Below, one piece after another: positions 43,801-56,718 of a DNA stretch of 64,000 bases (position 1 is its first letter; the number at the start of each line of letters is the position of its first letter). The stretch lies in NCBI GenBank assembly GCA_008330645.1, contig VLTN01000039.1, forward strand, positions 248,001 through 312,000, in the 5' to 3' direction. Below the pieces are notes generated by a model. It saw nothing but the letters and a program-made list of their open reading frames with translations, did not search any database and had not been told where the DNA came from. Origin of the DNA: Cafeteria roenbergensis (Eukaryota; Sar; Bigyra; Bicosoecida; Cafeteriaceae). The translations under genes were made by a program, and so were the position numbers.

Positions 43801-46800
43801 CTGCACCCCTCTCCTGCTCACCTTGGGCTTTCGCGGTCGCTGCTCTCCGCGTCGCCCAGCGCCTCGTCTCTGTCTGGCCTGTTCTACGCCGACTTTGGGG
43901 CCCTGCACCCCGTTTCCCTGGCCGGCCTAGGGCTTGATCTCCCGCTCGGGCTGGCAGCCAGGCAAGTCACGCTTCGCGTCGAGGCGCCGGGGGGCAGCGT
44001 GCAGCTCGTCGCCCAGGCAGGCGTCCGCGTGCTCGCCGGCTGCCAGCTGGGCATGCGTCGCGAGCTTGCCTTCAATGCGAGCGACGATTTGGTGTCGGCC
44101 GCCTTCGACGCAGGCTTTGCTGCTGGCGCAGGGCGAGACGTCGTGCCGTTTTCGTCCTTGTCGGGGCTACTGGTTGCGGAGTCAGCCCCGGGCACCAGCA
44201 GCGCGAGCGGCGGCATGGGGACCGGCCAGCTTGGTGCCGGACCAAGCCACCTGCCGTGGTGGAGGTCTGTGACAGTGTCTGGCGCGGCGCGGGACGTGTC
44301 CGCGGCGATTGGTGGCGCCATGTACTTGCCCTTGCGCGGGAGCAGCGCCGCGCGCGGCCGCGGGGCAGCAGCCGCATTCGTCGGGGCTGTGGAGGGCGAG
44401 GCCGCGCGCGCAGCCTTGTCAGCGCTTGCAGCGTCCAGTGCAGCCGAGGCCGAGGCGGAAGAGGAGGCCCGGCTGCCGCAAGTGCCTGTCGGCTCTGCAG
44501 AGGTGCAGGTGGTTGCTACCGACGGACTGCGGCCTCGCGCCGTCTGGCGAGTCCGACTGTGGGCGATCCGCGGAAGGCTTTCGGGCTCCTTTGCGCTTCG
44601 TCTGCCGCTCAACGCCACCGTCGCGGTTGCGCAACAGGCTGCCCGGGACGACGCTGCCGGCTCTGGCGGCCTCAGCCAGAGCCAGGCCTTTGCCGCCCAC
44701 TTCGGGCCATGGGCGTCCGGCAGCACAAGCGACGCGCTGCAAGCAGCCGTCTCGTCGGCGCAGCGAGCCCAGGGCCTGGGTGTGGCCCTGGGGACGACTG
44801 GCCGCATCTCGGCAGCGAGCCCGGCCGCCGCGGCGGCTGCGGTTGAGGAGAGCGTTTCCTCCCTCGTCGCGCCGGGAGGCCTCTTCGCTGTGGCCCGCGT
44901 TTCCGCCCACGACCCGCTGACTGGCTCCTTCGAGCTGCTTGTGGAGGTGTCCGGCCATGGCGACGGCGTCACGGCCATGGCGCTCCTACCCCTGGGGGCC
45001 GGCGGCGTGGCCGTGGTGAACGCCAGCCTGGACTGCACCGGAGCTCAGCTGCCGCTCAGCAGCGACGGCTCCCCGCAGCCCTGCGCCAACGGGTCCTCCG
45101 CCGCGGGCGGCGCTGTGGTGCTCGTCGGAGCCGTGGGACCAGGTGGCGACGTGCTGTCTGGCCCCCGCACATTTGCCGCAGCTGTTGCCTCTGCTGCTGG
45201 CAGCCAAGCCAGCGGCTCCTCTGCCGTTGCGAGGCCGCTTGCGCTCGCCCTGCGCAGGGATGGCTCCCAGGTCGGCTGGGCAGCTGCTCCCGCTGCCCCG
45301 CAGCTTCAGCTGCAGTCGTTCACACTGCGCTTTGGCGGGTACACGACGCGCGCGCTGCCACTGAGTGCCGCGGCAGCCGACGTGGAGGCTGCCCTGGAGG
45401 AGCTCCCCACTGTCGGCGATGTGTCGGTCCGCATCGCCAGCTTGCGAAGCCTGCACAGCGAGGACAGTCGAAGCCGCTCCTCTGCCGAAGGCGGCAGCTC
45501 TCGGGGAGGCAGCCGCGACGCGGGCCTTCGCGCGTGGACGGTGGCCTTTTCGGCGTCCCCGGGGCGGCAAGGTTCTTGGCCGCCTCACCTGGGCTCGGGG
45601 CCGCTGTTGCAGGCGCGACTGGTCGCCAGCGGCGCAGCGGCGGCCTCGGACGCAGCCGCGCTGGCCGCCAGGGTGCGCGTCGTGCGCCACACTCGCGGGG
45701 CTGCAACGGCAGACGTGGTGTCGCTTGCGCTCTGCAACTCCGGCGACGACTGGGAGTGCGGCAAACCGGCAGGCCCGACGGAAGGTGCCGCCGCTGGCTT
45801 GCAGGGCGCGCCTGCCATCTGGCAGGCCGACGGCAGCCATTCCGACGCCCCCGCTGCCGCCACTGGCCTCGTTCCGCTCAAGTCGGGCAGCGGCCTCGGC
45901 GCCAACCCGGCCGGCCATGGCCCGTTCGCTAGCTTTTTGCAGGACAGGGCCGGCGTGGCTGCTGCCGCGGCGCTCGGCGTCGTCGTCGCGGAGGCGCCGT
46001 CCGGCCCGGTCATTGGTATCGCTTCCCGGGCCGGCGAGTCCGTCGCTGGGGACGACTCGTCGGAGACGGGGAGCGCTTCGGCCTGGCCGCAGCTGCAGGA
46101 GGGCGAAGCAACGTCGCTCGCCGGGTGGTTCGACCTGCAGGACCTCAACGACCCTGCCTCTCAAGACGAGGCAGAGCACGCGACCCTGGCCGTTGTAGAT
46201 GCCCGCTTCGGGCAGGTCCGCGTCGGCGGCGACCGTGGGGGCGCTCCCGAGGGCGTCTCGGTGGTCGCGCTCGGGAACGCGACTCACTCGAGCTTCGCAG
46301 ACGAACTTGGCCTGCCCCTGGCTGCAGCCGCAGCGTCGCGGCCCGGCTGGGGCGTCTCGTCGCGAGCTGTGGCCTTGCGCGGCTCTTCCCGCCTCATCGC
46401 AGAAGCCCTGCAGTCGCTCGTGTACGTGGCACCGCGTGGCGGTCGCGTCAGCCCGTCGGATGAGGTGACGGTCCGCGTTGCCACGGCAGACCCTGCAAGG
46501 GAAGCGGGAGCCCTCGACGTGGTGCGGCTCCTTGACGAGCGGGAGCAGGCGATCGACGCCGCGTTGGCTGGCGCGCTGCGCTCGACCGGAGGCCGCGTCT
46601 CGGCACCCCGCCGCGCCTTGGCGCTTGGCGGTCGCGAGCCCGCGCCCGCGACAGTCGGGCTTCGGGCCCCTGTCCTGGCCTCGGCCGTGTCGCGGGCGGG
46701 CCTGCTCATCCTCGTGCGCTCGCGCAACGATCCCCCCACACTGACAGTCGTCGGGCCGGTTCCCGGCCTTCGTGCGGACTCCGTTGGCGCATCGATGGAA

Positions 46801-49800
46801 GCGGCGGAGCGATCCCGAGCGCCCCGAGGCAGCCTTCCGGACGGGCTGGTCTTGGCCAAGCCTGCGGCTGCTGGGCAGGGAGCCGTCCTGGTGTCCCGCG
46901 GCGTGCTAGTGCGCCCCTCGTCCCGCTTGCAGCTCCCCAACTTCACGCTGGCCGACCCGGACTGCCGGCCCGGCGACGTGATCCGGATGGTCGTTGCTGT
47001 GCGGAACGGCCTGCTGGAGCCCGGCGACGACCTGCAGGCCGAGGCGTTGGACCTGCTCAGCAGCCGGCCAGACCCCGCTGCGGCTCGCGGCGCGGGCGTC
47101 CTGGCGTTTTCCCCCGACGCGTCGGCGAGCGGCGTCAAGCAAGAATCGGTCAGGTTTGTGGCTGGCGTCTCCCCGTTTGGATTCTGGGAGACGGTCGGCG
47201 CGTCAGCGCCCGCGGCGGGAGTCTGGAGCGGCGCGGACCCGGTGCTCGGCGTCTCGGTGGAGCGTGCAGACCCGGAGTACGTGAGCGGCTCAGCTTCGTC
47301 GACGGCGGCCTCGGACGCACGGGCGGCTGCCTCTTTGCCCCTTGCGTCCAGGGTCCTCGGGGACTCTGCGCCTGGCGCGTCGACCCTGGCGGTGGTCGGC
47401 AGCCGCGACGCTATCGAGGCCGCGCTTCGCCGCCTGGTGTACCGTGCGCCGGCTGGGGTGTCGTCGGCGGCAAGGGGCGCCGCTGAGCTGGAAGCTTCGT
47501 CGGCGGGGGACGCTGCCGCCTTGGCTGCATCCCCGGCCCTGCTCGTGCGGGTGGTCGTGGCCATCGAAGACAGCGTGCCGCGCACCGCAAGCAGCGTCGG
47601 CGGAGCGCCTGCGCATGCCGTTGCCGATGCCGTGGTCGTCGTCACTGATGCCGCGCCGGCGACGGAGGCTGGCTCCGCTGTTCTCTCCGCCGCCTTTGGG
47701 GCCAGCGCGGCGAGGCCGCCGTTCACGGCGTCGGTGCCAGGCGCTGATCCTGCGCTGTCGAGCCCCGATGCCGCTGCCGCCGCCCCACGGGCGGACGCGT
47801 CTGCGGACTCCCTTCCGCTTGCGCCAGGGGCGATCGGGGTGTCCATGTCTGCGGGCACGTCTGGCGTGCTTCTTGGGCCCACGTTGCTCCTCGCAAGCGA
47901 CGATTCGCTCACCGGCAGCGACGACCGGATCGCGGCTGCAGCCGCTGACAGGCGCACGGTGCTCCTGCGAATCGTCACCGAGCCTGCAGGAGCCATCTCT
48001 GCCAGCCTGCCAGCCACGTCGGGGTGGGGCATGGGCGGCGATGCGGCGGGCCTCGACGGAGGTGCTGACTCGCTCGGCCGAGGATGCTTCCCGGCTGGCG
48101 GCAGCACGTCGGACTCGCTGTGGGTCTGGGGCCGCGGCAGCGCAGTTCAGTCCGCCCTGAAGCGCGGAATCGTGCTGGCGGCCAGCGCGGCTCGGCCCGC
48201 TGGCGGCTGGGGCGCTGCGCGCCTGACGATGACCGTGGCCGTGGCCGGGGCCGGGCTCGCAGACGACGGCGGCGGTCAGCAGGCGTCGCTGCGCTCCTGG
48301 GGCCCCTCGCAGCTCAACGCAAGCGGGGCCACCGCGCCCCAGCTGCGGGTGGACTCGTCTGTGCCAGCGTCGGTGGCTGTCCTGCCCGTTCAAGTCCACC
48401 CCGTGAACCAGGCACCTCTGCTGGCGACGGACGCCAGCGTGCTCCGCGGGCAGCCAGATGTAGCCATCGCAGTGGCCAACCTGAGCGTTTCGGACGCCGA
48501 CTCGGGAACGGCCGTCCTTGGCCCAGACGTCGCGGCTGCCCTGTCGCTGGTTCGGGCTGGCGAGCCGTTCTTGGCCTCGGTCCGGGTGGGCCCAATGCTG
48601 CCCGAGGAGCTCGGCCGCCCAGGTGAAGGAGAGAGCCTTGCGCACGTGCGCGTTCCGGCCTCCTTGGTGCCGCAAGCTGGCTCAGGGCAGCTGCGGGTTG
48701 TCATCGAGGCGCTGCCTGGCACGGACGGGCGGAGGGGAGCCGTCCGCCTCACCAACGCTGCGCTGATGCGGCCCGCAACAGACGCCGCCGTAGCGCCGCA
48801 GCGCACGTGGACCGCGGGCGTGACGACTGCCGACGGCGGCGACGCGGCGGCGGAGGTGTGGGCTTCGATGGACCTCGGCGACGTCAGGTCCGCGTCGTCC
48901 GCTTCGCGCCTGGCCGAGGACGACGCCTTGCGAAAGCCGGCCCTGCCCGGCGTGGTTGCCGAGGGGGCAGCGATTGCCTTCTTGGTGTCGCCGTCGGCCG
49001 CACACGCGTTGCTCGGCTCGCCGGCCGCGGTGCCGCGTGCGGCGCTGATGCCCGAAGAGCTCCGCTCGGCCCTGCCTGAGGTGGGCACAGCAGCTCGGTG
49101 GGACCTGCTCCGGCCCGGCGCGGTTCTCGGTCCCCACTTTGTGCCGCCCCTGCATGCGGGGCTGGGCGGCGGCCGCTGGTCCGGCTCCCTGCGAGTGACC
49201 GTCGTCGACGACGGCACGCTGCCTCCCAGCGCGGCAGACATCGCTGGCGTACCCACGACTACTGCTTCGCGCAAGGAAATGCTGCGCTCACAGTGCCGAG
49301 CTGCGGTGGCCACAGTCGCGATGCACGTGGAGGACACCGGGTCGTCGCCCGCTGCACCGCTTCCCACACTTCTGGTGCCGGTGCCGTCTGCCGCGACCAC
49401 GCGGGCTTCCTCGGTCCCGCCGCTCGCAGCGTCGCTGAGCCGAAAGCTTGGCGGTGCGCCTTCCGGCGGGGATGTTCCGGCCAGCCTCGGCTCGGCGGTC
49501 GTGGCGTCGCTGACCGCAGTCAGCGCCGACGACCCTGCCTGCGCTGGCGGCGCGAACACCGCCGGCGTCTCGCTGGCCAAGGGCACGAGCGGCTCGGTTC
49601 GGTGGTGTGGCGGGCCCCTCAGCGCGACAGGCCTTGTGAGCCTCCGGCAGTTCGAGCCGGCAGACCCGGACAGCACCGCACGCCCTTCCGTCGTCCGCCT
49701 CATGCTGGCGATGGGCCGCGGGGCCATCGTTGCCCGGCCACGCAACGGCACTGGAGTTCAGTGGGCCGCTGTTGCGAGTGCAGATGGCGGCGCCACAAGC

Positions 49801-52800
49801 GCCAGGTCGGCGTGGACTGCCTTCCTCAAGGGCAGCGAGAGCGGTGGCGGGGACGCGCAAGCGGCCAGTGACGGCGTCGGGATGCGCGCGGACGTGAGCG
49901 CGGCAGCCGCCGCTCGAGCCGCGGGCGCATCGCTGTCTGCCTCCAGCTGGGCCGGCGCATGGCCTTCTGCTGCATCCAGCTCGGCAGCGGGCGCGTGCGA
50001 CGACGGATGCCACCCTGGAAACGGAACAGCAACGCTGCTGCTGAGCGGAAGCGTCGCCCAGGTGTCCGCCTCGCTCGCTGCCATTGAGCTTTGGTTTGCT
50101 GGCGAATTCAGCGGCGCGCACCCTGGGCAGGACTGCTTCCTGGCACTCGCGTGGAACGAGGCCATTCGCTCGGACGAGGAGCACGCCGCGCGTGCCTTTT
50201 GGGCAGCACGGCGCGCGGCCGCGTGCGCGACTGGCGAGGCGGCAGACCCTCTGGGCCCCGTTTCTGCTGGCGCGTACCTGGGGGCTGCTGTCGTGGTGTC
50301 TGACGCCTATGCCGGGTCTCAAGTTGACAGAAGTTCCGCGTCGGTTCTGGCCGTGCGCGCCAGCCTGGCGCGCAAGGCTTTTGGAGCCGCGCTCGTGTCC
50401 GCCCACTCGTCTCCCGTCAGCCAGGAGTCGCTTGCGCAGCTCGCTGCCTCGCTGGAGTCTGGCTCCGAACGGCTCCCGCCAGGCCATTCCAGGGCGTGGG
50501 CCATGCTGGAGCCCGCCGCGCCGACGGTTCCCACGTCGAGCTTTGGCTTCGAGGGAGTCTCAGTTGCACTGGCAGGAGCCGCGGTGGCTGCGCCCCCAGG
50601 GATGGTCCTCGGTGATGCCAGCACGGTGGCCATGCTGGCCGTCAGCGTGCACCCGCTCTCGGCCGGTGGGCGCGCAGGAGCAGACGTCGAGCTTTCCGAA
50701 GCGCCCCAGGCGCTTGCAGCACTAGCTTCGGGTGTGGAGGGCCACTGGGTGGCCCGAGTGGCGCGCAAGCCGGCCGTTGTGCTGCTTCGCGGCCGGCCAG
50801 AGGCGCTTGCCGAGGCCCTCGCGGCCGGCGTCGTAGTTTTGCGAGCGCCAAGCGCCGCCTCGCTGGACGGCCTTGCCGGCAGCGCCTCCGGGGCCGTGGT
50901 CGGTCAGGTTTGGGAGGCCCCACTGCTGGCCGCAGCAGCTGTGATCCCGGCAAGCGACGCGGTGAAGTCGCCCAACGCCCTTTCTGCGTCGGCCGCCGCT
51001 GCACCGATTGCCAGCTCCGCTGTCGGGCAGGCCCTGGCTGCTGCGCTCCGCGGCGGCGGCTACCCGAGCCAGGATGTACTGGCTCGGCACCCGCAAGTGG
51101 CCCAGGCGCTGTCCGGGGCCGTTATCGTGCCGGCTTTGATCCAGCGCCGCATTGCCCCCCCGACTCTGGATGCTGCCGGCGCGACGGCGCGGCCGGTGGG
51201 CGGTGGCGGCGCTGACGGGGCGCACACCGTCCCGGGGGCGTCTGGGGAGCAAGCCGGCCTGTGGAACCCCGTTCCGGCGTTGCCGACTGGCGAGATCCCG
51301 GCAGTCCCCGGCGTTGGGATCCTGGTGGCGGGCGTGCAGCTGCGCTCAGAGGGTGCAGAGCCTCCGCCCCTGGCGTCGCAGCGATCCCTGCGCCTGCGCG
51401 TTAGCGCCGCGCACGGCGCCGTTTCGGTGCCCCTGGCGCGGACGGGCGTGAGAGCGGCGCCTTGGGCAGGAGGCACCGCAGCGAGCGCCAACGGCTCTTG
51501 GGCTGAGGTCGACGGAACGCTGCTTTCCTTGCAGTTGGCGCTCGACGCGATAGTCTACACAGCCGGTTCGGAACCTGGATCACTGTCTGCCGCCCTTGCC
51601 GCAGGGCTCTCCCTGCCGCCGCCAACCTTTGCCAGCCCGTTGAGCCAGCAGCTCAACGCGTCCGCAGCCGGAGGCTTCATCGACACGATCGAAATCGGCG
51701 TCGGGGAGCTCTCTCGTGCGTCGGAGGCGGGCTGGGAGCCGAGCGCAGTCGCTCGGCTGCAGGTCCGCGCCGTGGCTCTCAACGCCCCTGTGCTAGTGGT
51801 CCTGAACCCAGCGGCCTCGGGCTCTGCCACAGAGCGGCTGGCACTTCGGGAGGGAGAGTGGACAGCGACGGGCCACGCGGTGGCAGTGGCGGACGCAGAC
51901 GACGGCAGGCCCGCTATGCGAGCAGGCGGGGCCATGGCGAGCTTCTTGACGTTGGCAAACCCGTCGGCGCGAGCGCTGGGGTTCCCGGGGACCGTCGTCG
52001 CCGTGCGCGCCACCGGCTGCCACGCGCGTCTGGGCCCGCTGGGCCGAGGCTTGGCGTCCCCGTTGCTGCCCCGCGATGCGGCCAGGCTGGCGCGCCATGT
52101 TATCGCAAGGGATGGCCAAGGCGCGCCAGACAGCGCAGCCGAGGCGGCCGCGCTGCGCGCGTCGTCAAGCTCAGAAGAGGCCCTGGCCAGCGGAAGCTGG
52201 GCGGACACTTCGCGCTGCACTGCAGCTGCGCCTGTGCGGAGCCCGGCGGCGGACGAGACGCCGGTGGTGGGGAGCTGTCGCCAGCCGTCAGCGCTTGGAG
52301 CGGCCAAGCCAAGCCGCGCTTTGTGGCTCGTCGGGTCCACCGCCCGGCTGTCTGCCGCTCTGGCAAGCCTGGAGGTGTTGCCGCTCGCCGGCGCGGCGCA
52401 GGCCGACGCAGCGGTCGCAGGGCAGGGCTGCGTCCTGGAAGTGACGGCGTTCGATTTTGGGGCAGCTGGAACGGCCTCCGCCAGGTCGGCCCTCGGCTGC
52501 CTCTTCCCTCGTAACTTCACGGGTCGTGGCAGCGCTGCCTCGGCGGCACCGGTGAGCAGCTCCGTGTGTGTCGACGGCAGCTTGGGGCTGCCCGATGCGG
52601 TCCACACGGCCGGGCCCGTCCGGATTCCCACGACCGTGACGGCTCCCTCGTCCGCGCCCCGAGTGGCGGCGCGCGCCCTGCCCGGGATGCCTATCCCATC
52701 GGCCCTGGCTTCAGCGCTTCGCCTCGTGGCAGGGTCCCGGAGTGCCGTCGGTGAGGACCTGGACGCTGCCTCGAGCGCGTCCCTCGCGCAGGCGCTCGCC

Positions 52801-55800
52801 GAGGCCGTGGCCTTCCGGCCAGCCGCAGCGGCAGTGGGCTCGCTGCCACAGGGACAGGCGCTCCCGATTGGAATGCTTCGTGGCACCTGGGCGGGAGCTC
52901 CGACCGCGCAGGACCAGGCCATGGCTCTGTATCGGTTGGCCTCGCTCGGTACGCCGACGCCGGGCGGTGTGTCAGCGTCTGGGGCTCGTTTCGCGGGCCT
53001 GCTTCTCGCCTTGGACGATCTTGCCGGCGAGACGCGGCTCGGCGCTTCCGCCGATGCCGCAACAGAAAACGCCGGAGTGTACACGCTGCGCATTTGGGAG
53101 GAGTGGCTGGAGCTTGGCGACGCCCAGGCGGCTGCCTTTGTGACTGGGCGGACGCGCAGCACGATGACGATCAACGGCGCCGCCCTCGCGCGCTCCGACG
53201 ACACCAACACGACGCAAGCAGCCTTGGAGGCTGCGCTTGCGAACGGTGTCCTGGTGCCCGTGTCCGGAAGCGGAGCGGACGCTGCGCGGCAGGTTGTGCC
53301 GTTGCAGGTGGAGAGTCCGCTTGGCAGCGAGGCCGAGCCGTTGCCCCTCTCGGGAGGGGTGCGCTTGGTGCTCCCTCGGCGCGAGGACGGGCTGCCAGGC
53401 CAGTCGGCTGGCCTGGACATGGTCTTGCAGGGAACCGGCTCGTCCTTGTCGCTCGCCCTGCAGGGGGCGCGATACCTACCACCGGCAACGCACCGCGGTC
53501 GCGCCAGGCTGATGCTGGCCCTGTACGACGCCCGAGCCGCGATGCTTGCCCTGGGCGATTCGGGTGCAGCTGCAGCTGGCGCAGGTGAGACGAGCGGCAG
53601 CGCCCCGGGGGTGGCCCGCGCCACTCCGGCTGTCGCGGCAAGCTTCGCTAGAGCCGTCGCTTCGGGCTCGCTCGCCCTTGCTCGCCGCCGCCCAGGCGTC
53701 CTAGATGCGGAGGCCGACGCAGCCGAGAGCTCGCTGGCTGCTGCTGCAAGTGCCGCCGCATCCGGAGCGGAATCCCCCGGCGGCGCCGCAGCCAGCGCTT
53801 CGGCCCAGGCGCTCCCGCTGCGAAGCTGGCCCCCGCTGCAAGGGAACCCGACCGCCGTCAGATTCACCGTGGAGCGCGCGAACCAGCCGCCGGAGCTGGT
53901 AGTGCAAGGGCTGGCCGCGGCCGCCGGCCCGCTGGTGGGGCCCAACGGCACCGTGTCGGCAGCTGCAGCGGCGAATGGCCTTTGGGAGTCGCTTGCGCGC
54001 GTGGCGGGCGTCAGCTCCGCAAGTCAGGCGCCGCCCGCAGCGCTTGTCGCGCAGGTCAACGAGGGGTCCGCCCCGCTGCTGCTCGGATCTGCATTCGCGG
54101 CCAGCGACCCCGACTTGGCAAGCTCCTCTGCCCAGCATCAGCAAGAGGCGCAGCTGGATGCGTGGTGCGGCTTTGGCAGCATCACCGGCGACGAGATTCA
54201 GCCCGGCCTCCTCCGGGCAGCAGGCGCCCGCGTTCTGCTGTCCGGGCAGCCGCTGCGTGCTGCGATTCGCCCCGTGTCGTCTGTGGCCGGCCGCGACTCT
54301 GAGGACGGCGGCGAGCGGAAGTCCCGGTCGGAGCTCGTGGCGTCTGCGACAGCTGCCATGGTCAGGCGCGCAGGCTGCAGGCTTTCCGTGCGAGGGCCTT
54401 GGGGCGCCGTGGCGCGCGTGGCAGCATCCCTCAGGTACCGGCCGCCGGAGCAGGCGCACCTACACTCCGCGCTGCAGGCCGAGCTCGGCGCCGCCTCGCG
54501 TGAGGTGCTGGACGCCGCCGTGGTGGTAGGGAAGGTGGAGTCGTCCCTGTTTAATGCCTCCGCGGAGCGGGCATTGCTTTCCGCCGTCGCGTCCGTGTCG
54601 CCGCGCGCTGTTGCAGGCGCCCGGGCAGTCGATGTGCTGATGCTGCGAATCCTCGACCCCGAAGGCGGAGGCAGCGCCGCCGCCAGCATCATCGACGTGG
54701 CGTGCGCTAACGAGCCCCCGCGCATCGTCGCTGGAGCGGGCGGCAGCTGGGGTCCCGAAGGGCCACTTCGTGGTGTCGAGGGAAGGGCCCTGGCCCTTGG
54801 GGCGTCGAGTCCCGAGGGCTTTGGCGTGGTTGACCCCGACGCGGCTGCGGAGGCGGAGGCGCTGCAGGCGGGCCTGCCGCTGCTGGGATCGGCCGGCTCC
54901 GGAGCAGCGGGGAGCGAGGTCGCTCCGTTGGGCACGGCGACCGCGGTGGCGGCATCGGCCCAGCTAGTGGCAGTTTGCCTCGCGACCAGCAACGCAACCA
55001 TTTCGCTGGCCGCGCGGCCCGGCGTGCTCATCGCTTGGCGCGGCGCTGCTTCCCTGGGCTCCCTTGGCCGGCCGGCCCCAGCCGAGGAGGCTGGCGGCCA
55101 GCGGTCCGGCTTGGGCGACGCCCACGACGCAGCCTGGGAGGTTCCTAGCTCGTCAGCGGCTGCTGGCCCACTGTCTGCCCGGCCTGCTCCTGCTGCTCGG
55201 TCCCTGCTCCTCGTGGGCATGGCTTCGGACGTCACAGCGGCAATGCAGCACGCGCAGCTTGTCCCCGACGACGGGTGGAGAGGCTCGACCCCGTTGGTGG
55301 TCGCCGTGGCAGACGGGGGAGGCCGGGTCCCCGTTACGGATGTGATCGATGCGGCGAGAGGGTGGCCGATGCCAAGGGATGCACGCGTGCTGAGAGCCGG
55401 TTTGCTTGCAGCGGACGAGGAGTGCGCGCGCGGGAGCAACGAGCACCCGCTTTGCGGAGCGAGCGGCACCTCAAGCTCCCACCCCGGCAGGTCGCACTTT
55501 GCGCTTCCTCTGAGCCCGCTTGCCGGGTCGCTTGGCGAGTGGCGCGTGTTGGAGGTCCTCTTTCAAGGCACCAACAGCGGGCCCCGCATTCGAGTGCAGG
55601 ATGCGGTGGCGCAGTCCAGCACGGACTCACCGCTGCCGGCCGTGGCCGCAAGCGGGGCGTTGGCCGAAGCGCAGCGCGGAGTCGCCGCGTGGCCGGAGGG
55701 GGCAGCCTTGGTGGTCCCCGAGGACGGACGGCTTGCCGTCGGCGCTGCGTTCGCCATTGGCGACCACGACGCCGACGATGCGCTGGGCGGCTCGGCAGGA

Positions 55801-56680
55801 TTCCTCGACGTGACCGTCGGTGCCGCGCACGGGTCGCAGCTTGCCGTCCAGAGGGTGAGTACCTCAGTGAAGCCGTACCGGCCAGAGGTTCAGAGCTTGC
55901 TCGTCGGTGTGAAGGTGCCCGCGAGCGTGGCCGGCAGCAGCCAGTTTGACGCCAGCGCGTTGCAGCTGCAGGGCTCGTTCCGCCTCTCGCTGAACATGTC
56001 TGCGTTTGGCGGAGGCACGTCCGTGTCGGAGGACATCGCCGTTGGTGCAGTGGCCATGTCCCTGCAGGAGGTCGCAGGGGCAGGTCCGGGCAGGGGGGCT
56101 GGCGAGTCGCTCGAGTCGCGGCTGCGCGCCATGGCATCGCTCACGGGCTCGCTCGCAGGGCACTGGGCGCCCGGGCCGGCCCAGGCCAGCCTGGGCGAGA
56201 AGACAGCGTGGCCCGGAATTTCGGTCACCGTGTCGCGGCGCGAGCTGGACCCACAAACGGACGGATGGGTCGGCTGGCGCTACGACGTGACGTTTGCTCG
56301 CGCGCCTCCAGCAATGCCCACGCTGTCTGCGGTTGGCCCTACGGACGGAGGCGCCCTCGGCCCGCTGCAGCTGCGAGACGCAGCCAGTGCCGCTGCACTG
56401 CTCGCAGCCGCCGCGCCGGCGTTGGAGGTGAAGCTGTCCCGCCCGGCCGCCGCGGCGCGCGGCACGTTCATGTTGCGCCTGCACGGCCGGAGAACGGCCC
56501 CGATCCCGTGGGACGCTTCGCCTGCGCTTCTAGCGCAGCGCCTCGAGGCCTTGCCAGGCGTCGACAGCGTCCGAGTCGAGCGGCAGACGCCACGGCAAGC
56601 GATTGCCGTGGGCAGCACGCAGTGGACAGTGACGTTCCTCGCGCCGGGAGGCGAAGTTCCAGCGATGGGTGTCGTCACTT

Positions 56681-56718
<38 letters not shown>

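Noticed and set aside
51555-53951. 798-codon open frame on the minus strand, and similar ones at 29460-31199, 46284-48107 and 58800-60476
   Set aside because: They are antisense shadows of the giant gene. High GC and rare TTA/CTA/TCA codons leave the opposite strand open. They show biased Ser/Ala/Arg strings and no domain.
55850-55862. Possible splice donor (gagg/gtgagt) inside the giant gene
   Set aside because: The frame stays open and the following residues continue the same type of sequence, so no intron is needed.
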